DNA of 64,000 bases, from contig CAZUBF010000001.1 of assembly GCA_964618555.1 (NCBI GenBank), forward strand, positions 62,001 to 126,000, read 5' to 3'. The DNA comes from Calidifontimicrobium sp964618555 (GTDB taxonomy: Bacteria > Pseudomonadota > Gammaproteobacteria > Burkholderiales > Burkholderiaceae_C). The stretch's first letter is position 1; every line of letters starts with the position of its first letter. A model generated the notes under the pieces. It did no database searches, was not told the DNA's origin, and saw nothing but the letters and a program-made list of their open reading frames with translations. Of the stretch, positions 52,299 through 63,061 are shown piece after piece. The translations under genes and the position numbers were made by a program.

Positions 52299-52874
52299 AT
52301 GAAGCTCGTTGCGACCGCCATCGCCGACGTCGTCGTCGTCGAGCCCGCCGTGTTCGCCGACGAGCGCGGCTGGTTCATGGAGAGCCACAACCAGCCGCGC
52401 TTCGACGCGGCGCTGCGCCAGCTCGGCCTGCCGGTGCCGCGACCGTTCGTGCAGGACAACCACTCGTGTTCGAAGGCCGGCGTGCTGCGCGGGCTGCACT
52501 ACCAGCTGCCGCCGCACGCGCAGGGCAAGCTGGTGCGCGTGGTGCGCGGCGCGGCGTACGACGTCGCGGTCGACGTGCGACGCGGCTCGCCGACCTTCGG
52601 CCGCTGGGTCGGCGTCGAGCTCAGCGAAGCGAACCTGCGGCAGCTGTGGATCCCCGAGGGCTTCGCGCACGGCTTCGTCGCGCTGGCCGACGACACGCAC
52701 TTCCTCTACAAGACGACCGACGTCTACGCGAAGGACTGCGAACGTGCGATCCGCTGGGACGACCCGGCGATCGGCATCGACTGGCCGCTGCCGCCCGGCG
52801 TCGCTCGTCCCATCGTCGCGCCCAAGGACGCCGCTGCGCCACGGCTGGCCGACGCCGAGTGCTTCGAACGCTGA
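52299..52874 (+). CDS. rfbC: dTDP-4-dehydrorhamnose 3,5-epimerase
   Basis: The 191-residue cupin-fold enzyme shows FADERGWFMESHNQPRFD, FVQDNHSCSKAGVLRGLHYQ (active-site His) and IPEGFAHGFVALADDTHFLY. The size matches the family. It provides the third pathway step between RfbB and RfbD. It ends the rfbBDAC operon; a large inverted repeat that may act as terminator begins about 80 bases downstream. Confidence 0.96.
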   Translation: MKLVATAIADVVVVEPAVFADERGWFMESHNQPRFDAALRQLGLPVPRPFVQDNHSCSKAGVLRGLHYQLPPHAQGKLVRVVRGAAYDVAVDVRRGSPTFGRWVGVELSEANLRQLWIPEGFAHGFVALADDTHFLYKTTDVYAKDCERAIRWDDPAIGIDWPLPPGVARPIVAPKDAAAPRLADAECFER

Positions 52875-53223
52875 ACGTGGGCACGCGACCGTCGCCTCGG
52901 GTCTGACACACGGCGCAGGCCCCCGGGCGTCGAACGCCACGGTGGTTGCCGGCCGAGGGTGGCGGGTGCGCTCGCCCGGAAGTGAAGGAGGAGCCAGCGG
53001 GCGAAGTCCGCTGGCGGGGGACATGGAGGGCGAGCGCACCCGCCACCCTCGGCTCGCCCGGCCGTGGCGCGGGCCTCGCCGTGTCACTTCAACCTGAGCA
53101 TCCCCTGCTCGAGCAGCCGCCGCTGTTTCCGGCTTCCCAGGTCAGCCGGCGGTGTCTCCAATGCCGCGGCCACGGCGTGGCCCGGGGGACGCGCCGAAGT
53201 CGCGACGCGACGGGAAGATCCCG
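52875..53223. other. Gene-free intergenic region with compound inverted repeat
   Basis: These 349 bases lie between the convergent rfbC and FeeM-PilZ genes. No credible gene is seen. The main content is the 100-base compound inverted repeat at 52953-53052, with a further GC-rich palindromic stretch around 53160-53200. Confidence 0.6.
52953..53052. repeat. 25-bp perfect inverted repeat enclosing a second hairpin
   Basis: The outer arms at 52953-52977 and 53028-53052 are perfect reverse complements over 25 bases (beginning CCGAGGGTGGCGGGTGCG). Inside, GCCAGCGG (52993-53000) pairs with CCGCTGGC (53008-53015) around a 7-base loop. The position between convergent genes suits a bidirectional terminator. 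The size and nesting also suit a small non-autonomous mobile repeat. Confidence 0.75.
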
Positions 53224-54525
53224 CTACGCCGCCTGCGGCAGCAGGTCGCGGTGCGTCTGCCCGCCTTCGAGCGCCAGCACGCAGGTGCGCCACGCGGCGT
53301 CGGGCTCGTCGATGCGAAAGCCGTAGACCTGCGACGCGCCGGGGCGCACGCCGCGCACCGCGGCCACCTTCAGCGTCGAGCGCACGCCCAGCCCGAGCTC
53401 GACGGTGGCCGTGCCCCAGGTGTCCAGCGGCAGCGGCCGCCGCGAGACCGCCTGGAAGCCCGACAGCGAGACCTCGATCACCTCGAGCTCGATGGTGGCC
53501 GTCTCGCCGCCGACGCCGAGCCGCAGCCGCGCCGGGCACTTCAGCGAATAGCGCTGGTGGCGGCGCAGCGCGATGCCCTGCAGGCGACCCGAAGGCAGCG
53601 GCGGCAGCACCGCCCGGTACTCGGGCAGGTCGTAGATCGAGTGCAGCAGCACGCGCCGGCGCAGGTCCAGCGACTCGAACACGCGCGTGCGCCGGTTGAA
53701 GAAGTGGTCGAGCAGCTCGGGCGTCATCACCGGGTCGTTGGTGGTGTGGTACGCGCGCGAGGGCAGCGCGATGTTGGGCATGCGCGACTCGACGAAGTAG
53801 CGGTGCAGGTTCTTGCGCTCGCGCCGGCGTCCGTACAGCGCCTCGAACTCGACGCGCGCGCGCTGCAGGTCCAGCGTGGCGCCCACCGCCGGCGCGCCGT
53901 TGGCGAAGTCGTAGCGGTCGACGGCGTGCTGCTGCAGCCGCTCGAACAGCAGCAGCGACTCGTACAGCTCGATCTTGTTCGGGTTGACGGCGATCACCAG
54001 GTGCCGCGTGTCGAAGTACTGCGTGCAGTACTCGTACATGAACTTCATCAGCGGGAACAGGATCGCCCCGCCGGTCTTGCGGAACGCCGGGTGCACCGCG
54101 AGCGCCGAGATCTCGGCGATGCGGCCCTCGCGGGCGCGCACCTGCGACAGGTCGAACACCGACTGCAGCGGGAAGCCGAACACGCCCTCGCGGATCAGCG
54201 ACATCGTGCCGACGACCTCGCCGTCGAACGTGGCGGCGAGCGTGGTCGTGGTCGGCAGCGCGTGGTACGGCGTCACGCGCAGCCCCGACGCGTCGGGTTT
54301 CATGAAGCCGCTGGCGACGTACGCGTCGTGCAGGATGCGGAAACACGCCTCGAGTTCGTCGCGCGTCTCGGCGATCTTCAGCGCCAGACGCGGGTCGGGC
54401 CGGGGGTCGCAGTCGATCAGCGAACGGAACAGCGCGAAACGCAGGTCGCGCGGCAGGAACCCGACCGCGCGGCGCACGCCCTCGTGCGCGGCCTTGCGCA
54501 GCTGCGTGCGCAGCGACTGCTTCAT
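53224..54525 (-). CDS. FeeM-like N-acyl amino acid synthase with C-terminal PilZ domain
   Basis: A 433-residue protein. Residues ~45-230 look like the GNAT/autoinducer-synthase fold of FeeM-type N-acyl amino acid synthases and of the acyltransferases tied to exosortase systems: IAETRDELEACFRILHDAYV, ATFDGEVVGTMSLI and EISALAVHPAFRKTGGAILF. Residues ~325-425 form a PilZ domain: LRRHQRYSLKCPARL (RxxxR) and EVSLSGF (the D/NxSxxG position, with Glu in place of Asp). PilZ domains bind cyclic di-GMP, so acylation could be under c-di-GMP control. It is on the same strand as the prs genes and last in that series. Confidence 0.82.
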   Translation of the reverse strand: MKQSLRTQLRKAAHEGVRRAVGFLPRDLRFALFRSLIDCDPRPDPRLALKIAETRDELEACFRILHDAYVASGFMKPDASGLRVTPYHALPTTTTLAATFDGEVVGTMSLIREGVFGFPLQSVFDLSQVRAREGRIAEISALAVHPAFRKTGGAILFPLMKFMYEYCTQYFDTRHLVIAVNPNKIELYESLLLFERLQQHAVDRYDFANGAPAVGATLDLQRARVEFEALYGRRRERKNLHRYFVESRMPNIALPSRAYHTTNDPVMTPELLDHFFNRRTRVFESLDLRRRVLLHSIYDLPEYRAVLPPLPSGRLQGIALRRHQRYSLKCPARLRLGVGGETATIELEVIEVSLSGFQAVSRRPLPLDTWGTATVELGLGVRSTLKVAAVRGVRPGASQVYGFRIDEPDAAWRTCVLALEGGQTHRDLLPQAA

Positions 54526-54677
54526 CGCCGAAGCGGCGGCGCGACGCCGTCGGCATGCGGGTGGCGGGGGCGGGGGGCGGCGGTCATCGTCGGTGCGGCG
54601 GGTGGAACCGCCTGACGGGTTATCGACCGCCGCCGCGGCCCACTTGAGGGCGGCGCGGCCGCCGCCGCGCGCCGCCC

Positions 54678-54703
54678 GCCCGTGCCGGCCGCCCGTGCCG
54701 GCC
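54678..54703. repeat. 13-bp tandem direct repeat beside the prsT stop
   Basis: GCCCGTGCCGGCC occurs twice without a gap, within a GC-rich 181-base gap between prsT and the FeeM-PilZ gene. The GCCGGC core is palindromic. The function is unknown and it may be a chance slippage product. Confidence 0.5.
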
Positions 54704-54706
54704 GGC

Positions 54707-57490
54707 TCAGCCCTCCTTGAGCGACTTCAGCAGCCGCGCCACCTCGGCCTGGCCGTTGAACTTGTCGCCGAGCTGCGCCAGCGCGTTGAGCTCCTTCTCG
54801 GCGTCGGCCTTGCGCCCGGCCTTGATGTAGATGTTGGCCAGCGTCAGCTTGAACGCGTGCGCGTTCGGCTGCGCCGCGATGGCCTTCTTCTGCACCTCGA
54901 TCGCGCGGTCGTGCTGGCCGGCCTCCGACAGCACGTAGCCCAGCGTGTCCATGAACACCGGCTGGTTCGGCGCCAGCTGGTTCGCCTTCTCGGCGAACTC
55001 CAGCGCGCCGGGCTTGCCCTGGCGCGCCATCGTCCAAGCCACGTTGTTCAGCGCGATCGCGTTGTTCGGGTTGGCCTGCAGCGTCTCGCGGTAACGCGAC
55101 TCGGCGGTGGCGTAGTCGCGCTGGAACAGCGCCAGGTCGCCGAGGTGGAACACGAAGCGCGGATCCTTCGGGTGGTCCTTCAGCCAGCCGGCCGAGAAGC
55201 GGTCGGCGTCGGCGGTCTTTTTCGCGGCGCGCAGCGCCGAGTGCAGCTTGACCGCGGTCTCGCTGTGGTTCGGCGCCTTCGCGAGCGCGTTGCGGTAGGC
55301 GGACGCGGCGGCGTCGAGGTTGCGCTGCGCCATGTGGATGTCGCCCTCGAGGACGAACCCCGTGGCCTCGTTGGGCCGCTGCTTCTGCACCGCGCGCGCG
55401 GTGCCCAGTGCGTCCTGCGGCTTCTTCGCCGCCATGTCGAGCGCGATCAGCTGCTGCTGCGCCGGCAGCAGGTTGGGCGTGAGCGTCAGCGCGCGCTGCA
55501 GGCTCTGCCGCGCCGCCGCCTCGTCCTTCATCGCCAGCCGCACCGCCGCGAGGCGCAGCTGCGGCAGGCCCGACTTCGGGGCCAGCGTGGCGAGCTTGTT
55601 GAAGCTCGCCAGCGCCTGCTGGTGATCGTTGGCGGCCAGTTGCACGCGGCCCAGCGCGTCGACCAGATCGGCATTGTTCGGCTGGCCGGCGACGCCCGCC
55701 TGTGCCGACGCCATCGCCTCGCGCACCTGGTTGTTGCGCAGGTGATGGTCGACCAGCAGCACGCGCGCACGCGCCGAGTCGGGCGCGGCGCTGACCGCGT
55801 CGGTCAGCAGCTTGGCCACCTCTTCCTTGCTGCCGCCGGTGCGTGCGCTCAACTCGGCGAGCCCGAGCAGGGCCGGCACGCTCTTCGGGTTCTTCGCCAG
55901 CACCGCCTGGAAGCGCTGCCGCGCCGCGTCGGGCTTCTGGTCCGCCAGGTCGAGCCCGGCCAGCGCCGCGGCGGCCGGGAAGTACGCCGCGTCGAGCTTG
56001 ACCGCCTCCTCGAAGCTGCGTCGCGCCGCGTCGGGCTGCTGCATCGCCATCTGCACGCGGCCGCGCAGGTTGTGCGCCAGCGGCTTGTCGGGCTGCTTCT
56101 TCTGCAGTCCGTCGATGGCCTTGAGCGCGGCGTCGAACTCGCGGCGCACCAGGTGCGCGCTGATCAGCGCCATGTCGGCGGTGATGCCGGACTTGTCCTC
56201 GGCCGCGAGCTCCTCGAGCTGCTCGAAGCCGTCGGCCACGTTGCCGCGCGACATGTCGGCCAGCGCCACCGCGGAGCGGCTGCGGATGTCCTTCGGGTTG
56301 AGCTTGGCGGCGCGCGCGAACAGCTCGGTGGCTTCCTTCGTGTTGCCGGCCAGCAGGTTCGCCTCGGCGGCCAGGGCGACGGTGCCGGCGTCCACGTTCG
56401 GCGCGCGCAGCGCCGGCTCGATCGTCGCCAGCGCCTTGTCGGACTGGCCGGTGCGCAGGTAGGCCTGCGTCAGCAGGCGGCGCGCCAGCGGCAGGCCCGG
56501 GGCGACCTGCAGCGCCTTCGACAGGTACGCCTCGGCCTGCGCCGGAGTGCCGGCCTGGAGTTCGACCGCGCCGGCGAGCTGCAGTACGCGCACGTTGTTC
56601 GGCGACGACTGCGCCAGCGGCGTGACCAGCTCCTTCGCCTTCTTGAAGTCGCGCTGCAGGAAGGCCAGCTGCGCCTCGAAGTAGCGCGTCTGCGGATGCT
56701 TCGGGTAGGCCTTCTTCAGCGCGTCGAGCTGCGGCTTGACCTTCTCGGCGTCGTTGCCCGCGAACAGCACCGCCAGCGCGCCGGAGTGCGCCTCGAGGTT
56801 GCGCGGGTTCAGCTCGACGGCCTTGCGGAACGCGGCCAGCGCACCTTCGGCGTCCTGGCGCCCGAACTGCAGCAGGTCGCCCTTGAGCTTCCACGCCGCG
56901 TCGTCCTGCGGGAACTGCGCGGTGACCTCTTCGACGACCTTCATCGCCCCGTCGATGTCGCGCTTGCCGGCCAGCATGCGGGCATGGAACACACGCGCGC
57001 CGGGGTGTTGCGGCTGCGCCTGCAGCGCCGCCTGCACGGCCTTCTCGGTGGGCTCGGCCAGCCCGCGCGCCGCGTACGCGGTGGCCAGCGCGACCTTCAG
57101 GTCGGCCTGCGCCTTCGCGTCGTCGAGCTGCAGCGACTCGAACTCGTCGTTGACCGCCTTGAACAGCCCCTGCTGCAGCATCGCCTGGGCCAACAGCGGC
57201 ACGACCTGCGCGTCGGGGTGCTTCAGGTCGCGCGCCTTGCGCAGCTCGACCGCGGCGCCCACCGGGTCGCCGTTGGCCAGCAGCGACTGGCCCAGCAGGA
57301 ACCGCGCCTCGGCCGAGTTGATGTCCTTCTGCAGCGCGTTCTTCAGCTGGATGATCGCTGCCGTGTGGTCCTTCTTCGCGATGTACTCGCGCGCCGAGGC
57401 GATCAGCGACTCGGGGCTGTCGCCGCCGCCGCAGGCGGCGAGCAGTGCGGCGGCGGCGATGGCGGCGATCAGGGGGCGGGGCGTGCGCAT
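54707..57490 (-). CDS. prsT: PEP-CTERM system TPR-repeat lipoprotein PrsT
   Basis: This 927-residue lipoprotein has the signal MRTPRPLIAAIAAAALLAAC with the lipobox LAAC (Cys20), followed by GGGD. Nearly the whole mature protein consists of tetratricopeptide repeats, e.g. ARFLLGQSLLANGDPVGAAV, EGALAAFRKAVELNPRNLEA and AIALNNVAWTMARQGKPGAL. The length matches the PrsT family (about 900 residues), which accompanies exosortase and PEP-CTERM EPS loci. It is probably an outer- or inner-membrane scaffold for assembly or export. It lies 43 bases downstream of prsR. Confidence 0.95.
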   Translation of the reverse strand: MRTPRPLIAAIAAAALLAACGGGDSPESLIASAREYIAKKDHTAAIIQLKNALQKDINSAEARFLLGQSLLANGDPVGAAVELRKARDLKHPDAQVVPLLAQAMLQQGLFKAVNDEFESLQLDDAKAQADLKVALATAYAARGLAEPTEKAVQAALQAQPQHPGARVFHARMLAGKRDIDGAMKVVEEVTAQFPQDDAAWKLKGDLLQFGRQDAEGALAAFRKAVELNPRNLEAHSGALAVLFAGNDAEKVKPQLDALKKAYPKHPQTRYFEAQLAFLQRDFKKAKELVTPLAQSSPNNVRVLQLAGAVELQAGTPAQAEAYLSKALQVAPGLPLARRLLTQAYLRTGQSDKALATIEPALRAPNVDAGTVALAAEANLLAGNTKEATELFARAAKLNPKDIRSRSAVALADMSRGNVADGFEQLEELAAEDKSGITADMALISAHLVRREFDAALKAIDGLQKKQPDKPLAHNLRGRVQMAMQQPDAARRSFEEAVKLDAAYFPAAAALAGLDLADQKPDAARQRFQAVLAKNPKSVPALLGLAELSARTGGSKEEVAKLLTDAVSAAPDSARARVLLVDHHLRNNQVREAMASAQAGVAGQPNNADLVDALGRVQLAANDHQQALASFNKLATLAPKSGLPQLRLAAVRLAMKDEAAARQSLQRALTLTPNLLPAQQQLIALDMAAKKPQDALGTARAVQKQRPNEATGFVLEGDIHMAQRNLDAAASAYRNALAKAPNHSETAVKLHSALRAAKKTADADRFSAGWLKDHPKDPRFVFHLGDLALFQRDYATAESRYRETLQANPNNAIALNNVAWTMARQGKPGALEFAEKANQLAPNQPVFMDTLGYVLSEAGQHDRAIEVQKKAIAAQPNAHAFKLTLANIYIKAGRKADAEKELNALAQLGDKFNGQAEVARLLKSLKEG

Positions 57491-57533
57491 GGGGGTACTT
57501 CCGTCGGTGGTCGTGGCTCGTGCGGCGCGGCGC

Positions 57534-58901
<1,368 letters not shown>

Positions 58902-58939
58902 GCGGGGCGGGAAGGGCGTGACCTCGGGCTCGGCGGGGA

Positions 58940-61048
58940 TCAGGCGCGCAGCGCGGCCGGGCGCTCGTCGCTGCCGCTGTCGAACAGCGGCATCAGCAGC
59001 GTGACCACCGTGCCGACGCCTTCCTCGCTCTGGACCTCGATCTTGCCACCCAGTTCCTGCACGTACTGGAAGCTCTCGAAGGTGCCGATGCCCATGCCGG
59101 TCCTTTTCGTCGAACTGAACGGTTTGAACAGCCGGTTGGCGACGAACTCGGGCGACATGCCGTGCCCGCGGTCGCCGACCTCGATGCGCGCCTGGCCGCT
59201 GGCGCGCTGCAGCGTCAGCCACACGCGCTGGTCGGGCCGCGTCGCGTCGAGCGCGTTGTGCACCAGATGCCCGAGCACGCGCTCGACGCGCTCCTCGTGC
59301 CCGCGGGTCATCACGCGGTCGACCACCTTCACCTCCACCTCGCGCCCGCGCTCGCGCGCCATCGTCGCCAGCCGCTCGGCGATCGGCGCCAGGTCGACGC
59401 CGCTGGGCCGGCCGGCGGCCGGGGCGCGGCCCTCGCGCAGCTGCAGCATCAGCTGGCGCATCTTGTCGAGCGAGTTCTCGACGGTGGCCAGCATATCCTG
59501 CTGGAACTCGGGGTTGTCGCGGTGGCGCTGGGCGTTCTTCAGCAGCAGCGAGAGTTGTGTCACGATGTTCTTCAGGTCGTGCACGACGAACGCCGACATG
59601 CGGTTGAAGGCGTCGAACTTGCGCGCCTCGAGCAGCGCCTCGGTGGCCTGCACCTGCGCGACGAACGCCGCGGCCTGCCGCGCGGCGGTCTTCAGCAGGT
59701 CGGTGACCTCCCAGTCGAGCTCCAGCGGCGTGCGCGGGTGCGCCAGCACGACGTAGCCGGTGAGCTCGTCGCCGACGATCAGCGGCACCACCAGCCACGC
59801 CTGCGGCGCGTCGCGCACGCCGGGGGGCAGCTCGACGTCGTCGTAGCGCGCGGGGTCGCGGCGCAGCTCGTCGAGGTCGACGATCCAGCCGCGCTCGACG
59901 AGGAACCCGGCGAACGGCGAGTCGGCGCCGTCGCGCGCCGCCACCGGCGGCATGTTCCAGCTGCCGGCGTTGACGAACGCGGCGCCGTCGGCGCTGCGCA
60001 CCCACAGCGCGCCGGCCGGGCTCTCGACCAGGTCGGCCAGCCCGTGGACCACCGACGTGCCCAGCTCCTGCGGCGACGTGGTGGCCGTCAGCCGCGACGT
60101 GAACTGCAGCCACTCCTTGCGGTAGTCGTAGCGGTAGTGGAACAGGTGCTTGTTGAGGAACACGCGCAGCCGCGCGCGCACCGTGCCCGACACCACCAGC
60201 ACCGCCAGCCCGGCCAGCGCGGCCACCAGCAGCGCGATCTGCAGCGCGCGCCCCCACTCGCCCCCGGTGTAGCGCACGTAGTAGCCCACCGCCGACATGA
60301 ACAGCAGGTACGCGCCGGCCAGCAGCAGCGTCGCCGAGTGGAACGCCGCCTCGCGCGAGACCTTCAGCCGGCCGACGCGGTTGGCCTGGCGCATCGACGC
60401 GACGAACAGCAGCGGCACCGCCAGCGCGTGCACCGCGCCGCGCACCGCCAGCGCGTCGCTGTCGAGCTCGGTGAACAGCACCGCCTGCGACCACAGGAAC
60501 AGGTCGAACACGAACACCACGCCGAGCCCCAGGCACAGCGGCTTGGCGCTCCAGCGCGAGTCCTCGGGCAGGTTGCGGAACAGCTGCTCGACCAGCAGCA
60601 GCCCGAGCACCGCCAGCCCCAGCAGCAGCAGCGGCTCGGCGCGTTCGCGCCACGCCGCCGCGGGCGGGTGCAGCGCGGCCGCGGCCAGCAGCGCCGCCAC
60701 CGCGGCCACCAGCGCCGCGCCGGCCAGCCCCATGCCGCCGAAGCCGCGCCACGCGGCCACGCCGGCCGCCGGCGCGCGGGTCGCGCCGAGCAGGAACACG
60801 AACCACAGCGCGTAGCGCGCGACGTCGGCCGAGACCACCGACGGCGCCGTGGCGTCGCCGGTGACCCAGGTCTCGACCACGCCCACCGCGCCCCACAGCG
60901 CGCTGGCCGCCACCGCGCCGACGAACGGCCACGGCGCCGCCAGCCGCGCGCCGCGCGCGTCGCCGCGCAGCAGGTGCGCGGCCAACGCCGCGTACAGCAG
61001 CGCCGCCACGGCGAAGCCGAAGCCGGTGAGGTCGGCGGGGGTGTTCAT
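58940..61048 (-). CDS. prsK: PEP-CTERM system sensor histidine kinase PrsK
   Basis: A 702-residue protein starting at MNTPADLTGFGFAVAALLYA. The first ~310 residues contain multiple membrane helices, and a GAF-like domain follows (SPAGALWVRSADGAAFVNAG). The kinase core has the H box as FVVHDLKNIVTQLSLLLKN (His near residue 487), the N box as LVHNALDATRPDQ and G boxes in VGDRGHGMSPEF and GMGIGTFES. The architecture and length match PrsK. It would sense an envelope signal and phosphorylate PrsR. The longer frame upstream of ATG 61048 is not needed. Confidence 0.95.
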   Translation of the reverse strand: MNTPADLTGFGFAVAALLYAALAAHLLRGDARGARLAAPWPFVGAVAASALWGAVGVVETWVTGDATAPSVVSADVARYALWFVFLLGATRAPAAGVAAWRGFGGMGLAGAALVAAVAALLAAAALHPPAAAWRERAEPLLLLGLAVLGLLLVEQLFRNLPEDSRWSAKPLCLGLGVVFVFDLFLWSQAVLFTELDSDALAVRGAVHALAVPLLFVASMRQANRVGRLKVSREAAFHSATLLLAGAYLLFMSAVGYYVRYTGGEWGRALQIALLVAALAGLAVLVVSGTVRARLRVFLNKHLFHYRYDYRKEWLQFTSRLTATTSPQELGTSVVHGLADLVESPAGALWVRSADGAAFVNAGSWNMPPVAARDGADSPFAGFLVERGWIVDLDELRRDPARYDDVELPPGVRDAPQAWLVVPLIVGDELTGYVVLAHPRTPLELDWEVTDLLKTAARQAAAFVAQVQATEALLEARKFDAFNRMSAFVVHDLKNIVTQLSLLLKNAQRHRDNPEFQQDMLATVENSLDKMRQLMLQLREGRAPAAGRPSGVDLAPIAERLATMARERGREVEVKVVDRVMTRGHEERVERVLGHLVHNALDATRPDQRVWLTLQRASGQARIEVGDRGHGMSPEFVANRLFKPFSSTKRTGMGIGTFESFQYVQELGGKIEVQSEEGVGTVVTLLMPLFDSGSDERPAALRA

Positions 61049-61183
61049 GGGGCCGGCCCGGCGCCTGACCCCGTTCGCGTCACCGCCTGCGGCCCGCAGG
61101 CAGTCGGGACCGCCGCGCACCGCCCCATTGCCACTTGGCTCGTCGCGCGGACCGGGCAGAACACAACCCGCCCGCGGGTGCGC

Positions 61184-61376
61184 TCAGAAGCGGTGCGGGA
61201 TCGGTACACCGAGATCACGACAGATCTTGCGCGACAGGTTGTTGTCGATCTCGGTGCCGCGGCACGGCGCTGCGACGGTCGAGCGCAGGGTTGTGCCACC
61301 AGGAGTGGCGTGCACCTTCACGCAACAGGCTGCATCCGTGAGCGCTCAGGTGCGCCAGCAGGTCGCGCCGCTTCAT
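61184..61376 (-). pseudogene. hicA: HicA-type toxin, frameshifted
   Basis: The - strand reads MKRRDLLAHLSAHGCSLLRE and then SWWHNPALDRRSAVPRH, the opening of HicA toxins with the catalytic His in HGC. After PRH the frame shifts: as read it ends at 61215 after 53 residues. The expected C-terminus EIDNNLSRKICRDLGVPIP continues in another frame to 61184. One extra or two missing bases near 61253-61257 explain this. The toxin is therefore probably inactive. It lies 6 bases downstream of hicB. Confidence 0.75.
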
Positions 61377-61382
61377 GGGCCG

Positions 61383-61595
61383 TCATACCGCGATCGGCAG
61401 TTCCTCGAAGTCCGCTCCGGCCGCACCGAGCGCCTCCTGCCGGTTGAACTCGAGCGCCTCGGCCAACGTGGCGCGCAGAGTCTCGAGCAACTCGCCGCGC
61501 GTTGGCTCCTGGCAGTTGACGCCGGGAACCTCCTCGATCCAGCCGATCCAGCAATCGCCGGCCTGTTTCACGATGGCGGTGTAGGTCTGTGGCAT
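61383..61595 (-). CDS. hicB: HicB-family antitoxin
   Basis: The 70-residue protein starts at MPQTYTAIVKQAGDCWIGWI (ATG 61595), preceded by GAGGTG at good spacing. The partial RNase-H fold of HicB is clear: WIGWIEEVPGVNCQEPTRGE, then LLETLRATLAEALEFN. It neutralises HicA, but the partner here is frameshifted, so it is an orphan or is retained for another purpose. It lies between prsK and the initiating EPS transferase and interrupts the conserved prs block. Confidence 0.85.
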   Translation of the reverse strand: MPQTYTAIVKQAGDCWIGWIEEVPGVNCQEPTRGELLETLRATLAEALEFNRQEALGAAGADFEELPIAV

Positions 61596-61692
61596 GGCGT
61601 TCACCTCGACAGCGCCGAGAGCATAACCAAACCCCCGGCGCGAGCGGCGTGCGCGCCACCGCCGGGTGGCGCAGGGCGGCGCGAAGCGCGCC

Positions 61693-63061
61693 TCAACGCG
61701 ACCCGCGCGCCGTCAGCACCACCGCGATCGTCTCGAGGATGATCACCAGGTCGAGGAACAGCGAGTGGTTCTTCACGTAGTACAGGTCGTACTCGAGCTT
61801 GCGCTTGGCGTCCTCGACCGACTCGCCGTAGTGGTAGCGCACCTGCGCCCAGCCGGTGACGCCGGGCTTCATGCTGTGGCGCACCGCGTAGAACGGCACC
61901 TGCTGCGTCAGCTGGTCGACGAAATACGGCCGCTCGGGGCGCGGGCCCACCAGGCTCATCTCGCCGCGCAGCACGTTGACCAGCTGCGGCAGCTCGTCGA
62001 TGCGCAGCTTGCGGATGACGCGCCCGACGCGCGTGACGCGGTCGTCGCCGGCCTTCGCCCAGCGCGGCCGGCCGTCGCCCTCGGCGTCGACGCGCATGCT
62101 GCGGAACTTGACCACCTCGAACGGCTTGCCGTTGTAGCCGGTGCGCTCCTGGCGGTAGAACACCGGGCCGCGCGAGTCGAGCTTGATGGCCAGCGCGGTC
62201 AGCAGCATCAGCGGCACGCCGGGCAGCAGCAGGAGGGCGGTGCACGCCAGGTCGAACACGCGCTTGATGGCGGTGCGCATCCAGCCCTGGTTGAAACCCT
62301 GGCCGAAGATCAGCGCGCCGGCGTGCACGTGGTCGATGCGGATCTGCGCCAGCGCCTTCTCGAAGTGCGCCGAGGTGTCGAGCACGCGCACGCCCGAGAG
62401 CTTGCAGTCGAGCAGCTCGCGCAGCGGCATGCTGCCGCCGCGGCGCTCGGTGAGCGCGACGACGATCTCGTCGACGCGCAGGTCGCGTGCCAGGTCGCTG
62501 AGCGGACGGTCGGACTTCAGGATCTCGTGCGACGACACCGCGGCCTGCGTCTCGTTGGGGCCCATCACGAAGCCCACCACCTCGGCGTGCGGGTCCGACT
62601 GCGTGAGCGTCTGCGCGACCAGCTGCGCCGACGGCCCGGCGCCGAACACCAGGATGCGCGAGCGGATCAGCGACTGCGCCTTCGAGTGCGCCACCACCAC
62701 GCGGTGGCCGAACACCCACACCACCACGCCCATCGCCGCCAGTCGCATCACGTCGCGCCCCAGAACGCTGGGCGGCAGCAGCCCGAAGATCAGCCACGCC
62801 AGCGGCAGCGCGATCAGGATGGCCACCGTGGCGCGCGCCAGCGACTGCAGCAGCGAGCGGTTGTGCGCGTACTCGTAGAAGCCGGTGGCGGTGTTGATGA
62901 CGAACACGCACGCGGCCAGCAGCAGGCAGCGCGAACCCGGCGCCGGCCCCGCCCAGCGTGCCCATGCTCATGCCCATCACCACGACCAGGATCAGGCCGA
63001 GGTCGAACATCACCTGCATCAGCGTGCGGCGGTGCAGGTAGTGGTTGAAGATGCGGATCAT
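61693..63061 (-). CDS. EPS polyprenyl-phosphate sugar-1-phosphate transferase, frameshifted near its N-terminus
   Basis: This is the initiating glycosylphosphotransferase. The true start is MIRIFNHYLHRRTLMQVMFD (ATG 63061), the conserved opening of the exosortase-linked EPS transferase family. Around 62930-62950, in GC-rich sequence, the frame changes; from there VFVINTATGFYEYAHNRSLL continues in the next frame to the stop at 61693. One extra or two missing bases would explain it. The rest is intact: four further hydrophobic helices, a CoA-binding-like domain (ILVFGAGPSAQLVAQTL) and the catalytic bac_transf domain with VFYRQERTGYNGKPFEVVKF, RKLRIDELPQLVNVL and LVGPRPERP. A 404-residue protein could start at GTG 62907 but would lack the first helices. 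It probably adds the first sugar phosphate to undecaprenyl phosphate. Confidence 0.82.
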
